This document shows, piece after piece, positions 50,364 through 60,859 of a stretch of 64,000 nt of DNA (position 1 is its first letter; each line of letters opens with the position of its first letter). The DNA is from Prunus persica. Lineage: Eukaryota; Streptophyta; Magnoliopsida; Rosales; Rosaceae. Under the pieces are notes generated by a model that saw only the letters and a program-made list of their open reading frames with translations, had not been told where the DNA came from and did not search any database. A program made the position numbers and the translations under genes. The stretch is taken from assembly GCF_000346465.2 (NCBI RefSeq), contig NC_034012.1:6282853-6346852 (forward strand), in the 5' to 3' direction.

Positions 50364-53354
50364 TTACCTCCATGACTCTTTTAGGACCAACGTTCCACAA
50401 ACAGCCCAAAAGCCTATGATGAAACCAAGTGCCATGCCGACGTAAAACCAAAACCTTTCCTCATCATCTTTACTGTGATCTTCTGTAAGAAAAGTTTGTC
50501 TTGTTTTTGTGTCATCTGTAGGGCATACAATTGAAAGAGGAGCCCCACACAATGATGGATTGTGTTCATAAATAGATGGATCATCGAAGGTTTGGAGTTG
50601 GTTTCCTGAAGGTATTTTTCCAATCAAGTTGTTGTAAGATAAGTTCAAGTGAGATAGGGAGGTTAAAGAAGAAAAGTTTTGAGGGATATGTCCTGAAAGC
50701 TGGTTGTGTGAGAGATCAAGAGTTTCAAGCCAGCGTAATTTTCCGATGCTTGAAGGAATCTCTCCAATTAATCGATTCATCGACAAGTTCAACGTACTCA
50801 ATTCAACCAGCCTGCCTACTTGTTCAGGGATTTCACCTTCAAAATTGTTTGACGAAAGATCAATCATGTTTCCCCACATGGCTAACTGGCCATCTTCATA
50901 TTCGAGCTCTTTCCCTTTTGACGTTATTGTTGTTCTTCCATAATATGTATCATATGAGGTGAAATTATGGCATGCAACATTAACTTCAACTAGACAAGTC
51001 ATATTTTTCAAACAATTGGGAATGGTCCCTGAAAAGAAGTTGTGAGCAAGGTCTAGGACATGAAGGTAGGGAAGATTGCAGATATGGTGGGGGATATGCC
51101 CGCTTAAAAGGTTGGATCGCAGTTGTAACAGTTGCAATGTGGATACGTTTGATCCAAGCCATAAAGGTAGGTTTCCAGTGAATTTGTTGTGTTCAAGATT
51201 AAGTATGACCAAATCACTACAATTTTGCAAGGAAAAAGGAATCTCACCACCAAAATTATTATTATTCACCTTAAATTGTTCAAGAGAACTTGGGATACCC
51301 ATTGAACTCGAAATATTACCAGAAAGATTGTTGTGTGAGACGTCAATAATGCGTATTCTACTCCACAAACTCCACTGTTGAGGGAATTCTCCAAATAGTT
51401 GATTGTGTCTTAGCAAAATGACTTCCATATCCTTCATGTTGCAAATAGAGAGTGGAATAGTACCATTCAAATTATTCTCAGAAACATCCAAATAATTCAA
51501 TTGTGACATAAATTGGTCTAAATTGGAGGGAATTGGCCCGGAAAATAAATTGTTGTGAAGATCAAGGAAGTTGACTTTAGTGGTCCAAAGTGGAAGCGGG
51601 CCTTCCAATTGATTATGACCCAAATTGAAACTCTGTAGCTTTGGAAACTTCAAATGTAATGGAAGCCTTCCACTGAAGTTGTTGTAAGATAAATCCAAAT
51701 GTTTGACTTGGGAAGATATCTTCGACAACCATTCCTCTGGTATGGAATCCGAGATGAAAGTATTATGAAGCCTGACAACTACTAGTTCAGTCTGAGATTG
51801 AATCAATGCCCCAAAACCATGACCTACTCTGCAGTGTTCAATGTCAAGCGTGTGGAGTTTGAAAGGAGGAACCCAATCATAAGCCACATTTAAAACGAGG
51901 GACGTGGGCTTTGCTTTTATCTCACTGGATATTGAAAAGGCTTTTAATCTGGTGAGATTTATGAAATGGGCTTTCGTTAGAATGCCTTCCCATGAATTAT
52001 AAGACAGATCAAGTTCAGCTAGCTGGGAGAGTTTTCCCAAACTTTCTGGAATGGAGCCGTTCATATAATTATTAGACAAGTCCAGTGTTTTCAAGGATGA
52101 CAAGTTTCCAATAGATTCTGGAATTGAACCCCAAAGTAGGAGCCCCGAAAGGTGTAGATGCTGCAGACTTGTTAACATTCCTAAGGAGTCCGGCAGTTGG
52201 CCTTCAAGCCCACAATCAGACAAATCTAGTGATTCTAATGCTATTGTATTATTTGGACAGTTTGACAAACTCCTCCAAAACTCTTCAATTTTCTCACCAT
52301 CAAAATCGTTCCAACTAAGACTTCAAAACTTCAGTTTGCACATATTTCCAATGACTCTTGGAATTCGACCTTTGAGGCCGAAGTCAGTTAAATCTAGGTA
52401 TTCTAGTGATTTGAGGCTTGCAAGTTCATCGGGAAAAGGACCACCGAAAGAATTCCCGCTTAAATCAAATTTTCTGAGGTTGGTAAGATTGAAAAGCCAG
52501 CTGGGAGATGAAGAAGTATTGAACGAATTATATGACAAATCAAGGACCGAAAGTGAGGTGAAGTTAATCTTCTGTAGTGATAGTGGAAGGCTTTCAATGA
52601 AGCAATTAGATAAGTGTAACTCCAGTAAGGAAGGAAGCATGTTAAGATGATGCAGCCAATTTGTAACTCCTGTGCTGCTAAGATTCACTCCATTGAGATT
52701 AAGGTATTTTAGGGAAGAGAGATGAGAAAGCCAATTCAAGTTTGTGGAATATAATGAGATACTATAAGAAAAGCAGAGATCAAGATAGTTCAATTTTGAT
52801 AAGTTACCGAGAGAGTGGGGAATCTCTCTCGAAAATGATGCATACGATAGATTGAGATACCTCAGACTTTTAAGCTCCCCAAAGAACTTAGGGATGTGAA
52901 TCCCATGAAAATCATTGTTGCTTAGATCTAGATAATTTAAATATCTCAAGCTAAGCAAAGAAGGATTTATCTTACCCCCCAAGCAAGACTGCTTATAAGC
53001 CAACTCGTCTCACTCGTCGTCATACTCGAAAACATATGGAAATGGATTCCGGAGATTCACCTTCGCCACATGACCGGTGCGATTGTTGCACGAAATCCCT
53101 TGCCATTGACAGCAATCGCGACCCGCCCAAGAAGAAAGCCTTCCAGAGGGATCCTTGAGATCCTGTTTAAAACTGAGAAGCGCACTTCTCTCTTCCTCGA
53201 TGCATGATCTCACACTACCAGTGCTTGGAACTCCATCAACCAAACAGAAACAGAAGTGACTGCTAGTGTGCAGACATGAAGATGCCAAAAACAAAAGGAA
53301 CAAAAAGTGAGAAATATAGAGAGGGTTGAATAAGTTTGAATAAGAAGTATCCAT
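50364..53354 (-). pseudogene. LRR receptor-like protein, array member 3, broken
   Basis: Strong homology to members 1 and 2 along the whole length, but with three lesions. A TGA at 53010-53012 stands where the others have Trp (…E-W-DELAY). A TGA at 52323-52325 stands where the others have Leu (CKLKF-L-SLS). A deletion of roughly 85 bp at the 3' end removes the cytoplasmic tail, so the frame stops at SWR just after the membrane helix. Between lesions the frame is open and highly conserved, so inactivation is recent. It also keeps a 24-residue LRR (DELASLKSLEYLDLTDFGLK) absent from the other two. The TATA region is changed as well. Annotated as pseudogene; the last 634 codons could still be translated from an internal start but would lack a signal peptide. 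Confidence 0.9.
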
Positions 53355-54076
53355 TATGCAAATAAAGTTTCTCTCAATTTGTTTGTTGCAGACGGCTACT
53401 CAACGAGTGAAATCAAATATAGGAGGCAAGGCAAGGCAAGGAGCGTGTAAAAATTTATCTGAAGGTCTTCTAAAAGGTTGCAAGTCAATGGTTATTTTAC
53501 TGGAGAACATTAACCAACCCATTCTACAAGTTTGCAAGCATTTTTCCTTAACCCATCACTATCATTATCATCTTTGCTATTAGACCTGCGAGGAACGGGA
53601 AAGAAGGGCAAGACTCTCCATCACGTGGTGGAAGACCTTGACCTTATTGTCATCGATTTTCTTTTTTACTTGCCTTTTCGATAATTGGCCAAAACCCTGG
53701 TGTACGTTCATTGCATTATCTTTAAGGACGCGTTTGGTATTTATGAGTTGTCGATGCTAATTTCCAGAATTTTTTTCCCAATGTGTTCCACCCAGCAATT
53801 GCAAAGAACGTTAATCGATGACGTTCTTATTCGTTGTTTCTATCCACAAAGTTCTTATTCTTTGTCTGATCCTTGTGCATTTCCAATTCTTGAAAATTCC
53901 AAATCGCTTGAATTGTATCCACTTTGGAAGCACACAAGTCTTGCAATATGTTTTTGTTTGTGTTATTGGTCCAATCAAACCTAAACCAACTTTGGAAGCC
54001 CACAAGTTGAGAGCTCATTCCATGGATCTTCTCCTTCCCATTTGGTCCATCATTTTATCTCACACATATATATATA
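53355..54076. other. Upstream flank of RLP member 3
   Basis: 53355-53610 is paralogous to the upstream regions of members 1 and 2 (shared GGTTATTTTACT and TTTGCAAGCATTTTTCCTTA). 53810-54070 is paralogous to 44150-44340. No gene. Confidence 0.6.
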
Positions 54077-54480
54077 TACAGAGAGCTTCCATTGAGGGAT
54101 CCCTCAAATAAGCTTATTTGAGGGACACCCCTTGTAGGCCCCACTCCGGATTGTATTTCACTAATCCAAACCGTCTATTTTGTAGATACTCATTCAAAGA
54201 TCATCTCTACAAAAAATCACTTGAATCCGATATCATGTGACCACTCAATTGAGTTATTGAAATTTTAGTACTTTTCTTAAAGCACCGTGTTCATTGATTT
54301 TGTAAGACACAATTGGATGTCGAAACAGTTTCCGATTTGTCTAATTTTTTGTAAGGATGATCTATGAATGAATACCTAAAAAATAGATGGTTTGGATTAT
54401 TGGGAAAAGAATTGTAGGGTACCCTAAAGGGCGTCCCTCAAATAAAATTATTTGAGGGATCCCTCAATAGAAGGGGACTG

Positions 54481-54482
<2 letters not shown>
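54077..54482. mobile_element. MITE-like inverted-repeat element, tandem copy 1
   Basis: 406 bp running from TACAGAGAGCTTCCATTGAG to a right end whose reverse complement is TACAGTCCCCTTCTATTGAG. The inverted ends of about 55 bp both contain a 16-bp palindrome (54092-54107 at the left) fused to a longer one; 54101-54124 is a perfect 24-bp palindrome. Non-coding. It sits in (TA)n DNA, so a TA target is possible. The paralogous spacer at 44335-44350 lacks it. Confidence 0.8.

Positions 54483-54509
<27 letters not shown>
54483..54509 (+). repeat. (TA)n between the two MITE copies
   Basis: About 27 bp of TA repeats join the right end of copy 1 to the left end of copy 2. Confidence 0.9.
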
Positions 54510-54511
<2 letters not shown>

Positions 54512-54914
54512 CAGAGAGTTTTCATTGAAGGATCCCTCAAATAAGCTTATTTGAGGGACACCCCTTGTAGGCCCCACTCTGGATTGTATTTCACTAATCC
54601 AAACCGTCTATTTTGTAGATACTCATTCAAAGATCATCTCTACAAAAAATCACCTGAATCTGATATCATTTGACCACTCAATTAAGTTATTGAAATTTTA
54701 GTATTTTCTTGAAGCACCGTATTCATTGATTTTGTAAGACACAATTGAATGTCGAAATGGTTTCCGATTTGTCTAATTTTTTTGTAAGGAAGATCTATGA
54801 ATGAAGACCTAAAAAATAGATGGTTTGGATCATTGGGAAAAAAATTGTAGGGTACCCTAAAGGGCGTCCTTCCAATAAAATTATTTAAGGGATCCCTCAA
54901 TAGAAAAGGACTGA
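54510..54914. mobile_element. MITE-like inverted-repeat element, tandem copy 2
   Basis: 405 bp, more than 90% identical by eye to copy 1 in the same orientation, with the 24-bp palindrome at 54534-54557. It is followed at 54917-54933 by a 17-bp stub that repeats only the first bases of the element (TACAGAGAGCTTCCATT). Confidence 0.8.
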
Positions 54915-54933
54915 TATACAGAGAGCTTCCATT

Positions 54934-55905
54934 ATTATGAGAAGATGTTTAAACCTCTTTAAAATCTACCTCTCATTATTATAGTGAAGGGGAATGGTAG
55001 CATGTGTCATTCCTTAACTTTGTCATGGGGAATGCTAGCATGTGACAATAAAAGTATTTTGGACAACCAAATTAGCATTATCTCTCACATCATCCCTTCT
55101 TAACTTGATTGTGTCTCAACTAGTCTAGTTTAGTGGTACTTCTCTTTCGAACGTCGAAAGAAATCTCAAATTCGAATCCCCCAATCCTCTATTAATAAAA
55201 TAGAAGAAAATCGTGCCTTTTGATATGCTAGGAAAAGTCGAGTTATATATCAATAAGCAATATGTTTAAGCAAAATGTGAATGGGATGGAAAGGAAATTA
55301 GGTAGTGAAAGACTCATCAAAATTTGATGAGGCAACCGAAAGTTCATGTTTGAGGTCAACCCAAAAAAAAAGAAAGTGTTTGATAGGGTTACTCTCTAGT
55401 ACTACTGGGCTTTCTCCATGGATTCACAAGTTTTTGGCTTCACCTTGGAGAGCTGGAGGGTATCCAATACACTGATGAAACTAAACGGATCAGATACCCT
55501 TTGTAGGTTGGTTTTGTCTATTCTGATTTTTAAGTAGCACATAGAATTAAAAGCATAATTAATAATGGAACTTTTCTGTATTACTCCAGTAATCAGTGCC
55601 AGATTTGGAATTTAGTTATGTGGTTGTTAGATTGAATAATAATGTATGGCCCTTGCTTGCTCTTGTACTTGACGACCACTAAGGACACATTTGGCCTCTT
55701 TCTCTGTCTCTAGAGGTCATCTGTTCTGTTTCTATGTTGACTCACCAATAATTGTCTTTGTCTTTGTGAGCAATGAGCATCACAAAGATCACTTTAAAAA
55801 AAAAAATCTATGTATGAGCAATGAGCATGGAAATATTCCCACCACAGTTTCTTCAATTCTTTCTTATATGTTTTCTAACTTTCTTTCTTCTTTCCATGAT
55901 ATACA
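54934..55905. other. Intergenic, copy of RLP spacer DNA then ZIP upstream region
   Basis: 54940-55690 is paralogous to 44350-45190 (shared GAACGTCGAAAGAAAT and GGCCCTTGCTTGCTCTTGTA). The similarity ends at TTTGGCCTCTTTCTCT (55691), which marks the outer border of the duplicated receptor block. 55700-55905 is the leader region of the ZIP gene. Confidence 0.6.
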
Positions 55906-57426
55906 ATGATCAAGTTCAGATATGATTCAAACAGTTCCTTGATCACCATCCTCTTTTTCATTCTTCTTCTTCCAATTTTAGCATCTTCAGCCTGCACATG
56001 TGAAAAGCAACCCAAAGATCAAAACAAATCCAAGGAAGTGCTCCGATATAAACTAGTTGCAATAGTTTCAGTTCTAGTTTCTGGTGCTATAGGAGTTTGC
56101 CTTCCGTTCCTGTTGAAGAACATATCGTCGATTCTCCACCCAGATAAGGACTTTTATCTCCTAATCAAGGCCTTTGCGGCTGGGGTGATCTTAGCAACAG
56201 GGTTTGTTCATGTGCTTCCTGATGCTCATGAAAGTTTGACAAGTCCCTGCCTAAGTAAAAATCCATGGGGAAGGTTTCCCTTTACAGGTTTTGTTGCTAT
56301 GGTATCAGCCATTGGTACATTGATGATGGAAGCTATTGCTACTGGGTACCATAAGAGGTCTGAGCTCAAGAAATCTCAGCCAGTTGATGGTGATGAAGAG
56401 AGTGATCATGGGGCACATCATGCTGGTCATGTCCATGGTTCTGCATTGGTGTTAGAATCTTCAAATTCGTCAGAGCTTATCCGCCATCGTATCATATCTC
56501 AGGTAGTTTCAAGTAAATTGTCTTTGAAAAAACATCTGAATTTCCTATACACATATGAACTTGATTAATTGATTGAAATAATGCAATACAATTTACAAAA
56601 CTGCAGGTTTTGGAGTTAGGAATTGTGGTTCATTCAGTGATCATTGGGATCTCCCTTGGTGCTTGTCAAAGCCCTCACACAATCAAGCCTTTGGTGGCAG
56701 CATTGAGTTTCCATCAATTCTTTGAGGGCATGGGGCTTGGTGGATGCATCTATCAGGTACTCTCAGTTCTTAACAAGCAAATTTGTTTGTCAACCAAATA
56801 ATAAGAAGCAAAGAATTATGCTCCTAAAAAATACAAATAAAAATATAAACTCCTACAAGTTAGTCCAAATCAATCCAAGTGCATTATTGTTTTTCTTCAC
56901 AATAATATAGTAAATTGATTTGACACATTTTAACTTATTGATCCTTTTTCCTTTATTATACTATCATGTAGTCACTTCTTTCTTTATTTCCTTTTTTTTC
57001 AGTAATAATTTTTTTCAAGTTGAAAATGAAAAGTAATTTGGCAAAATGTAACTAATTTAAGGCTGTTTCTGATGGAAATTAATTAAGCTAGGACATTTAT
57101 GATTTGTGCAGGCAAAGTTCAAGCATAAAACCATGGCAACAATGGTGCTATTTTTTTCCCTTACCACCCCAGCTGGGATAGCTGTTGGCATTGCAATATC
57201 AAACACCTACACTAAGAGCAGCCCAACTGCACTAATTGTTCAAGGGCTTCTCTTATCAGCATCTGCTGGGATTCTCATTTACATGGCGCTTGTTGATCTT
57301 CTTGCAGCTGATTTCATAAACAATGCCAAAATGCTAGGAAATCCAAAGCTCCAACTTGGTGCTAATTTTACTCTTCTTTTAGGAGCATGTTTTATGTCTC
57401 TCATGGCCAAGTGGGGAGAATCCTAA
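55906..57426 (+). CDS. ZIP-family zinc/iron transporter, copy 1
   Basis: Three exons, 55906-56502, 56607-56756 and 57112-57426, give 353 residues. ZIP proteins carry Zn2+, Fe2+ or other divalent metals into the cytosol. A signal-like helix (~13-28) ends at ASSACTCEK. Eight membrane segments can be traced: for example [40 protein letters not shown] (TM2), and the histidine-containing TM4 and TM5, [11 protein letters not shown] and [16 protein letters not shown], which hold the metal-site residues. The variable cytosolic loop between TM3 and TM4 has a short histidine cluster ([11 protein letters not shown]). The exon layout is the same as for the gene at 60860. The family places it near the IRT/ZIP plasma-membrane group; the exact member and metal are unresolved. 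Confidence 0.92.
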
Positions 57427-59110
57427 TTAGATTCCAGTTTACTAAAGTTTTATATATATGGCGACATGATTTATATCAGCCCAATCAATGCATGGGGGGT
57501 CCATGTTCTTTTTGGCTTGAAGGGGGGGTCCATGTTCAACTGCAAACAATATGCAGACATATGTTTGTTTACCTCACATTTTTATAATGTGTGTAAATTT
57601 TGTATGATATTGCTGAAAATATCCTCAAAAAATGCTATGTAATGAAAAAAATTGAACCATTTTTTAGAATGTGGGTTTTTGAACTTTCCAAGTGCACCAA
57701 AAATCAAGAAGATTTTAAATAGCATGGCATTAGACTTATTGTAGGGCTTTGCTTGAATTGAATTACAAGATAACAAATTATCTTCAATTGCATAAAAACT
57801 TACTTGTAATGAGATAGTATTGTTTTGTTATTCTTAACTAATAACACAATGACACGTGAAAAAATTATTTTATGTATCATTGCGTTATTGGCCGAATAGC
57901 AAAACGTGTTGTCCGCATGAAAGTGTTTCTCCTTCATTTGGGACCGACCAAAGTGGGGGAATCTCTTTTTGTTTATGAGCTTAGTTTTTACTCATTATTC
58001 ACACAATATGTTCTAAAATCTTTAGGTTGATATTCGTGGCAGTAGAGTGTGTTACGAAACTGGTCCAAAAACTAAAATTCCAGTTGTGAAATATATTCCT
58101 GGAGGAATAATATGTTGTAATCTGTAGGACCACCAACCAACCATTATTGGAATTATGTTCTGAACCAATTAAATTACGACTTGCATATTATTATTTCTTT
58201 TTTTGATTGAAATTACTATATTTTCATTTTAGGCTGAAAAAGGAGGTGGGAAAGGGGCAGGGACAAAATGGAAGCATATATACATTGAATGCCAACAGGG
58301 TAGCGTCAAGTTTGTCATCCTATCTCTGTCTTTGCCTCTAAATGGGATGGGCAGAGACTTGATAGAATTTCTTTTTCTCTTTTTTATTTTCGAAAAGATA
58401 GATGTGGCCATAAATACATAGTATAGCACCCTATATATATTCTTATTTATAAAATCGAATAGGTAAACCGAGACAGGGACAGTTCCAAGATGTATAATTG
58501 TATCTGTTCGTCCGTCCGTCCCCACCCTTAATCTAACCCATTAAGGCCGGGACTATGTGAGACCTAAAAATACATTGCAAAGCAAATCCTATGTAGTTTT
58601 AAAATGATTAAGACATGAAATCTGAAAAGAAGATGTACATTTATAAGTTGATTTTGTTGCATGAAAGGCTAAACACTTATTATTTATATAAAGTTATTGG
58701 ACATAGTGACTATCCTTTTTTAGTTTATCATAAATGGGTAGAGACAAAAACACTAGTCTTTCACTTTCATTATATAAGTTGGGGTACCCAATTGTCATCC
58801 TAAGTTGTTTTGGTCACAAAGTCAAATGAAGAGAAAAAGGTACAAAATCAAAATTCCAGTTCTAGGGTTTTATGGCTTTCTCAATTTCATGACAATTGAG
58901 GCTAGGCAGAGTGTGTACTGTTTTGTTGCATGGGACAAATTCTTGTTCTGGTACCAAATAGTTCTGTAATGCAATTTAATTATATGGCAAGTTTTGTTCA
59001 AAATGCACACACTTGTCATTCGTCAACCCCACACTTCAATTCCATGTCGTCATTTTTACTCTAGCCCTTGCTTTTTCCAAATTCTCTCAACTCATATGAT
59101 CATATCTATA
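57427..59110. other. Intergenic between ZIP copies
   Basis: 3' flank of the first ZIP gene, then AT-rich DNA without a recognised gene. From about 59030 the sequence resembles the promoter of the downstream ZIP gene (shared TTCCATGTCG and CTCATAT words at 59040-59095 and 60678-60735). Confidence 0.5.
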
Positions 59111-59112
59111 CA

Positions 59113-59122
59113 TATATAAATA
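59113..59122 (+). promoter_or_regulatory. TATA-like box before the ZIP fragment
   Basis: TATATAAATA lies about 75 bp before the ZIP-like leader at 59185, in a region paralogous to the promoter of the intact gene. It suggests the fragment could still be transcribed. Confidence 0.45.
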
Positions 59123-59184
59123 CAAAGTCTATGGAATAGGCTTAAACAAGCCACAGCCATAGCAGGCCACTCTACACCACTCCT

Positions 59185-59394
59185 TTATCTTTTGCAATCT
59201 TCTTCTTCTTCTTCTTCTTCCTGTCCCTTCAATCTCTTGCTTTCTGCAGAATGCACATGCAGTTTCGCTGCCGCGGATCGTGACGAAGCCAAAGCTCTCA
59301 AATGCAAGCTAGGTGCAACAAGTTCAATCTTTATGTGGCTGGTGCCCCTTATAAGCATCGAACTTATTGCAACTAGCTTTCATTTTTGAGCTTT
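59185..59394 (+). pseudogene. Truncated ZIP fragment with inverted self-copy (hairpin)
   Basis: 59190-59335 matches the first exon of the ZIP gene at 60860: a run of TTC codons, CTTTCTGCAGAATGCACATG and a degenerate start of TM1 (KALKCKLGATSSI against [13 protein letters not shown]). After about 20 bp, 59355-59393 is the same TM1-coding stretch in reverse orientation. The rest of the gene is absent. It cannot make a transporter. The two arms (about 39 bp, roughly 82% complementary) would fold into a stem-loop when transcribed. Confidence 0.8.
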
Positions 59395-60732
59395 ATAATG
59401 TCACCATATATAATCTGTTTGACTTAACAAAGTAAAATGAAGAAAGATGAAAGAATGTAACAGCATTACGCATGCAGTTAGATCTTTGGTCCTTGACCTT
59501 CCATGAAGTATATGCATAACATAAAGTTGTCAGATCACAATGGGTGGAGCTTCTACGACATTGAATAAGTCTAAGTTTTCTTCATCTCTCTTTCTAGTCT
59601 AAAGTAACCAGCATATAGCATAAAGAATAATAAGTGAAAGAAAAAAAAAATTATAAGTTTTGGGGAAAAAAGTTGAAGGAAATCTAATTTGTTATTTTCC
59701 AAAAACAAAAACCAAAAAAAACATAATCTGATCCCTCCAATGGCCTTGTGTTCTAGGCCTTTTGGCTAGATACCCATTTTAGCTTTTCTCAATTTAATAA
59801 CAATTTAGTTTTCTTATTGTGCAACTTGTCTACGATGGGAGTCGTTTTATATGCTATACTTTTGTTGTATGGTAGCAGATTTTGAAATGCCATCGGCACT
59901 GACATGCACTCATATTTTTCCTGGTTGGTGTTATAATCAATATCTCTATAATGCAGTGATCGTGCAAGCAATATCAGTATTATTGTTTTCATCAATGTTA
60001 GAAAATCACTGGACCTGGACAGAAGTTTGTGTAGAAAAGAAATGTTACCAACATGGCGCATGCAGTTATGCAATGCATTGACCGGCGTGTGGATGTGCAT
60101 CAATTAGCATTTGATGCACGTGAATTACATAATACATCAACAGTTGACAGTCATTCATGCGTGCGTGGATGATTGTCGCTAACATAACTCTTAAATACAA
60201 TCTCACTCTCGATTTCAAACACAGAACCTCCTACAACCAAATTCCTCTACCATATTAAACAATTACTGAATCGCCAAAAAAAAAAAAAAAGAATTCAAAT
60301 GTTAGATAAATAAACTAACAAATCAGTTAAATGATCTACCATGTTCAAAACCTTTTTAGTGCTTGATGGTGCTCCACACGGCAAGTCAAATTCCTTCCCT
60401 AGGTAAACAGAATTCATGCTCATGCATTGGCTAATAACCACTCCAAGATGGGATACTAATTTAATCTTTCAAGTGCCCCTTTTGCTTTTCTTTGCCAACA
60501 AGAAGAAAATTTCTTAGTCATGGATCATTATCATCATGGTTCGGAAAGAGACTTGAAAGCCTAATTAAAGTCCTAACCTCCTTTAAGCTGTTCATTAACA
60601 CATAATGTCGTCATTTGGCTCCATTAACCACACAATTGGCAACCCCACACTTTCCTTTCTTACAAATAGAATTGAATTCCATGTCGCCATTTTCACCTCA
60701 ACCCCTTTGCTTTTCCTGAACTCTCCAACTCA
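59395..60732. other. Intergenic upstream of ZIP copy 2
   Basis: AT-rich, with no gene recognised. The last 150 bp resemble the DNA before the ZIP fragment at 59040-59160. Confidence 0.5.
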
Positions 60733-60738
60733 TATATA
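60733..60738 (+). promoter_or_regulatory. TATA-like box of ZIP copy 2
   Basis: TATATA about 125 bp upstream of the start codon. Called by position only. Confidence 0.35.
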
Positions 60739-60796
60739 CAGTAAGCAATAGGCTCACTCCTTCACATCCCACATCAAATTTCGAAGCCTTCCTCTA

Positions 60797-60845
60797 CTCT
60801 CTCTCTCTCTCTCTCCTCTCCCCCCCCCCCCCCCCCCCCCCCCCC
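60797..60845 (+). repeat. (CT)n plus C26 homopolymer in the ZIP leader
   Basis: A CT-repeat stretch (about 60797-60819) runs straight into 26 consecutive C residues (60820-60845), ending 14 bases before the ATG. It probably lies in the 5' untranslated region. The exact C count may suffer from sequencing error. Confidence 0.85.
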
Positions 60846-60859
60846 ACACACTGAAAGCC

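Noticed and set aside
54682..54900. 72-codon minus-strand frame in the MITE copy 2
   Set aside because: Non-coding MITE interior; the same frame is not kept in copy 1.
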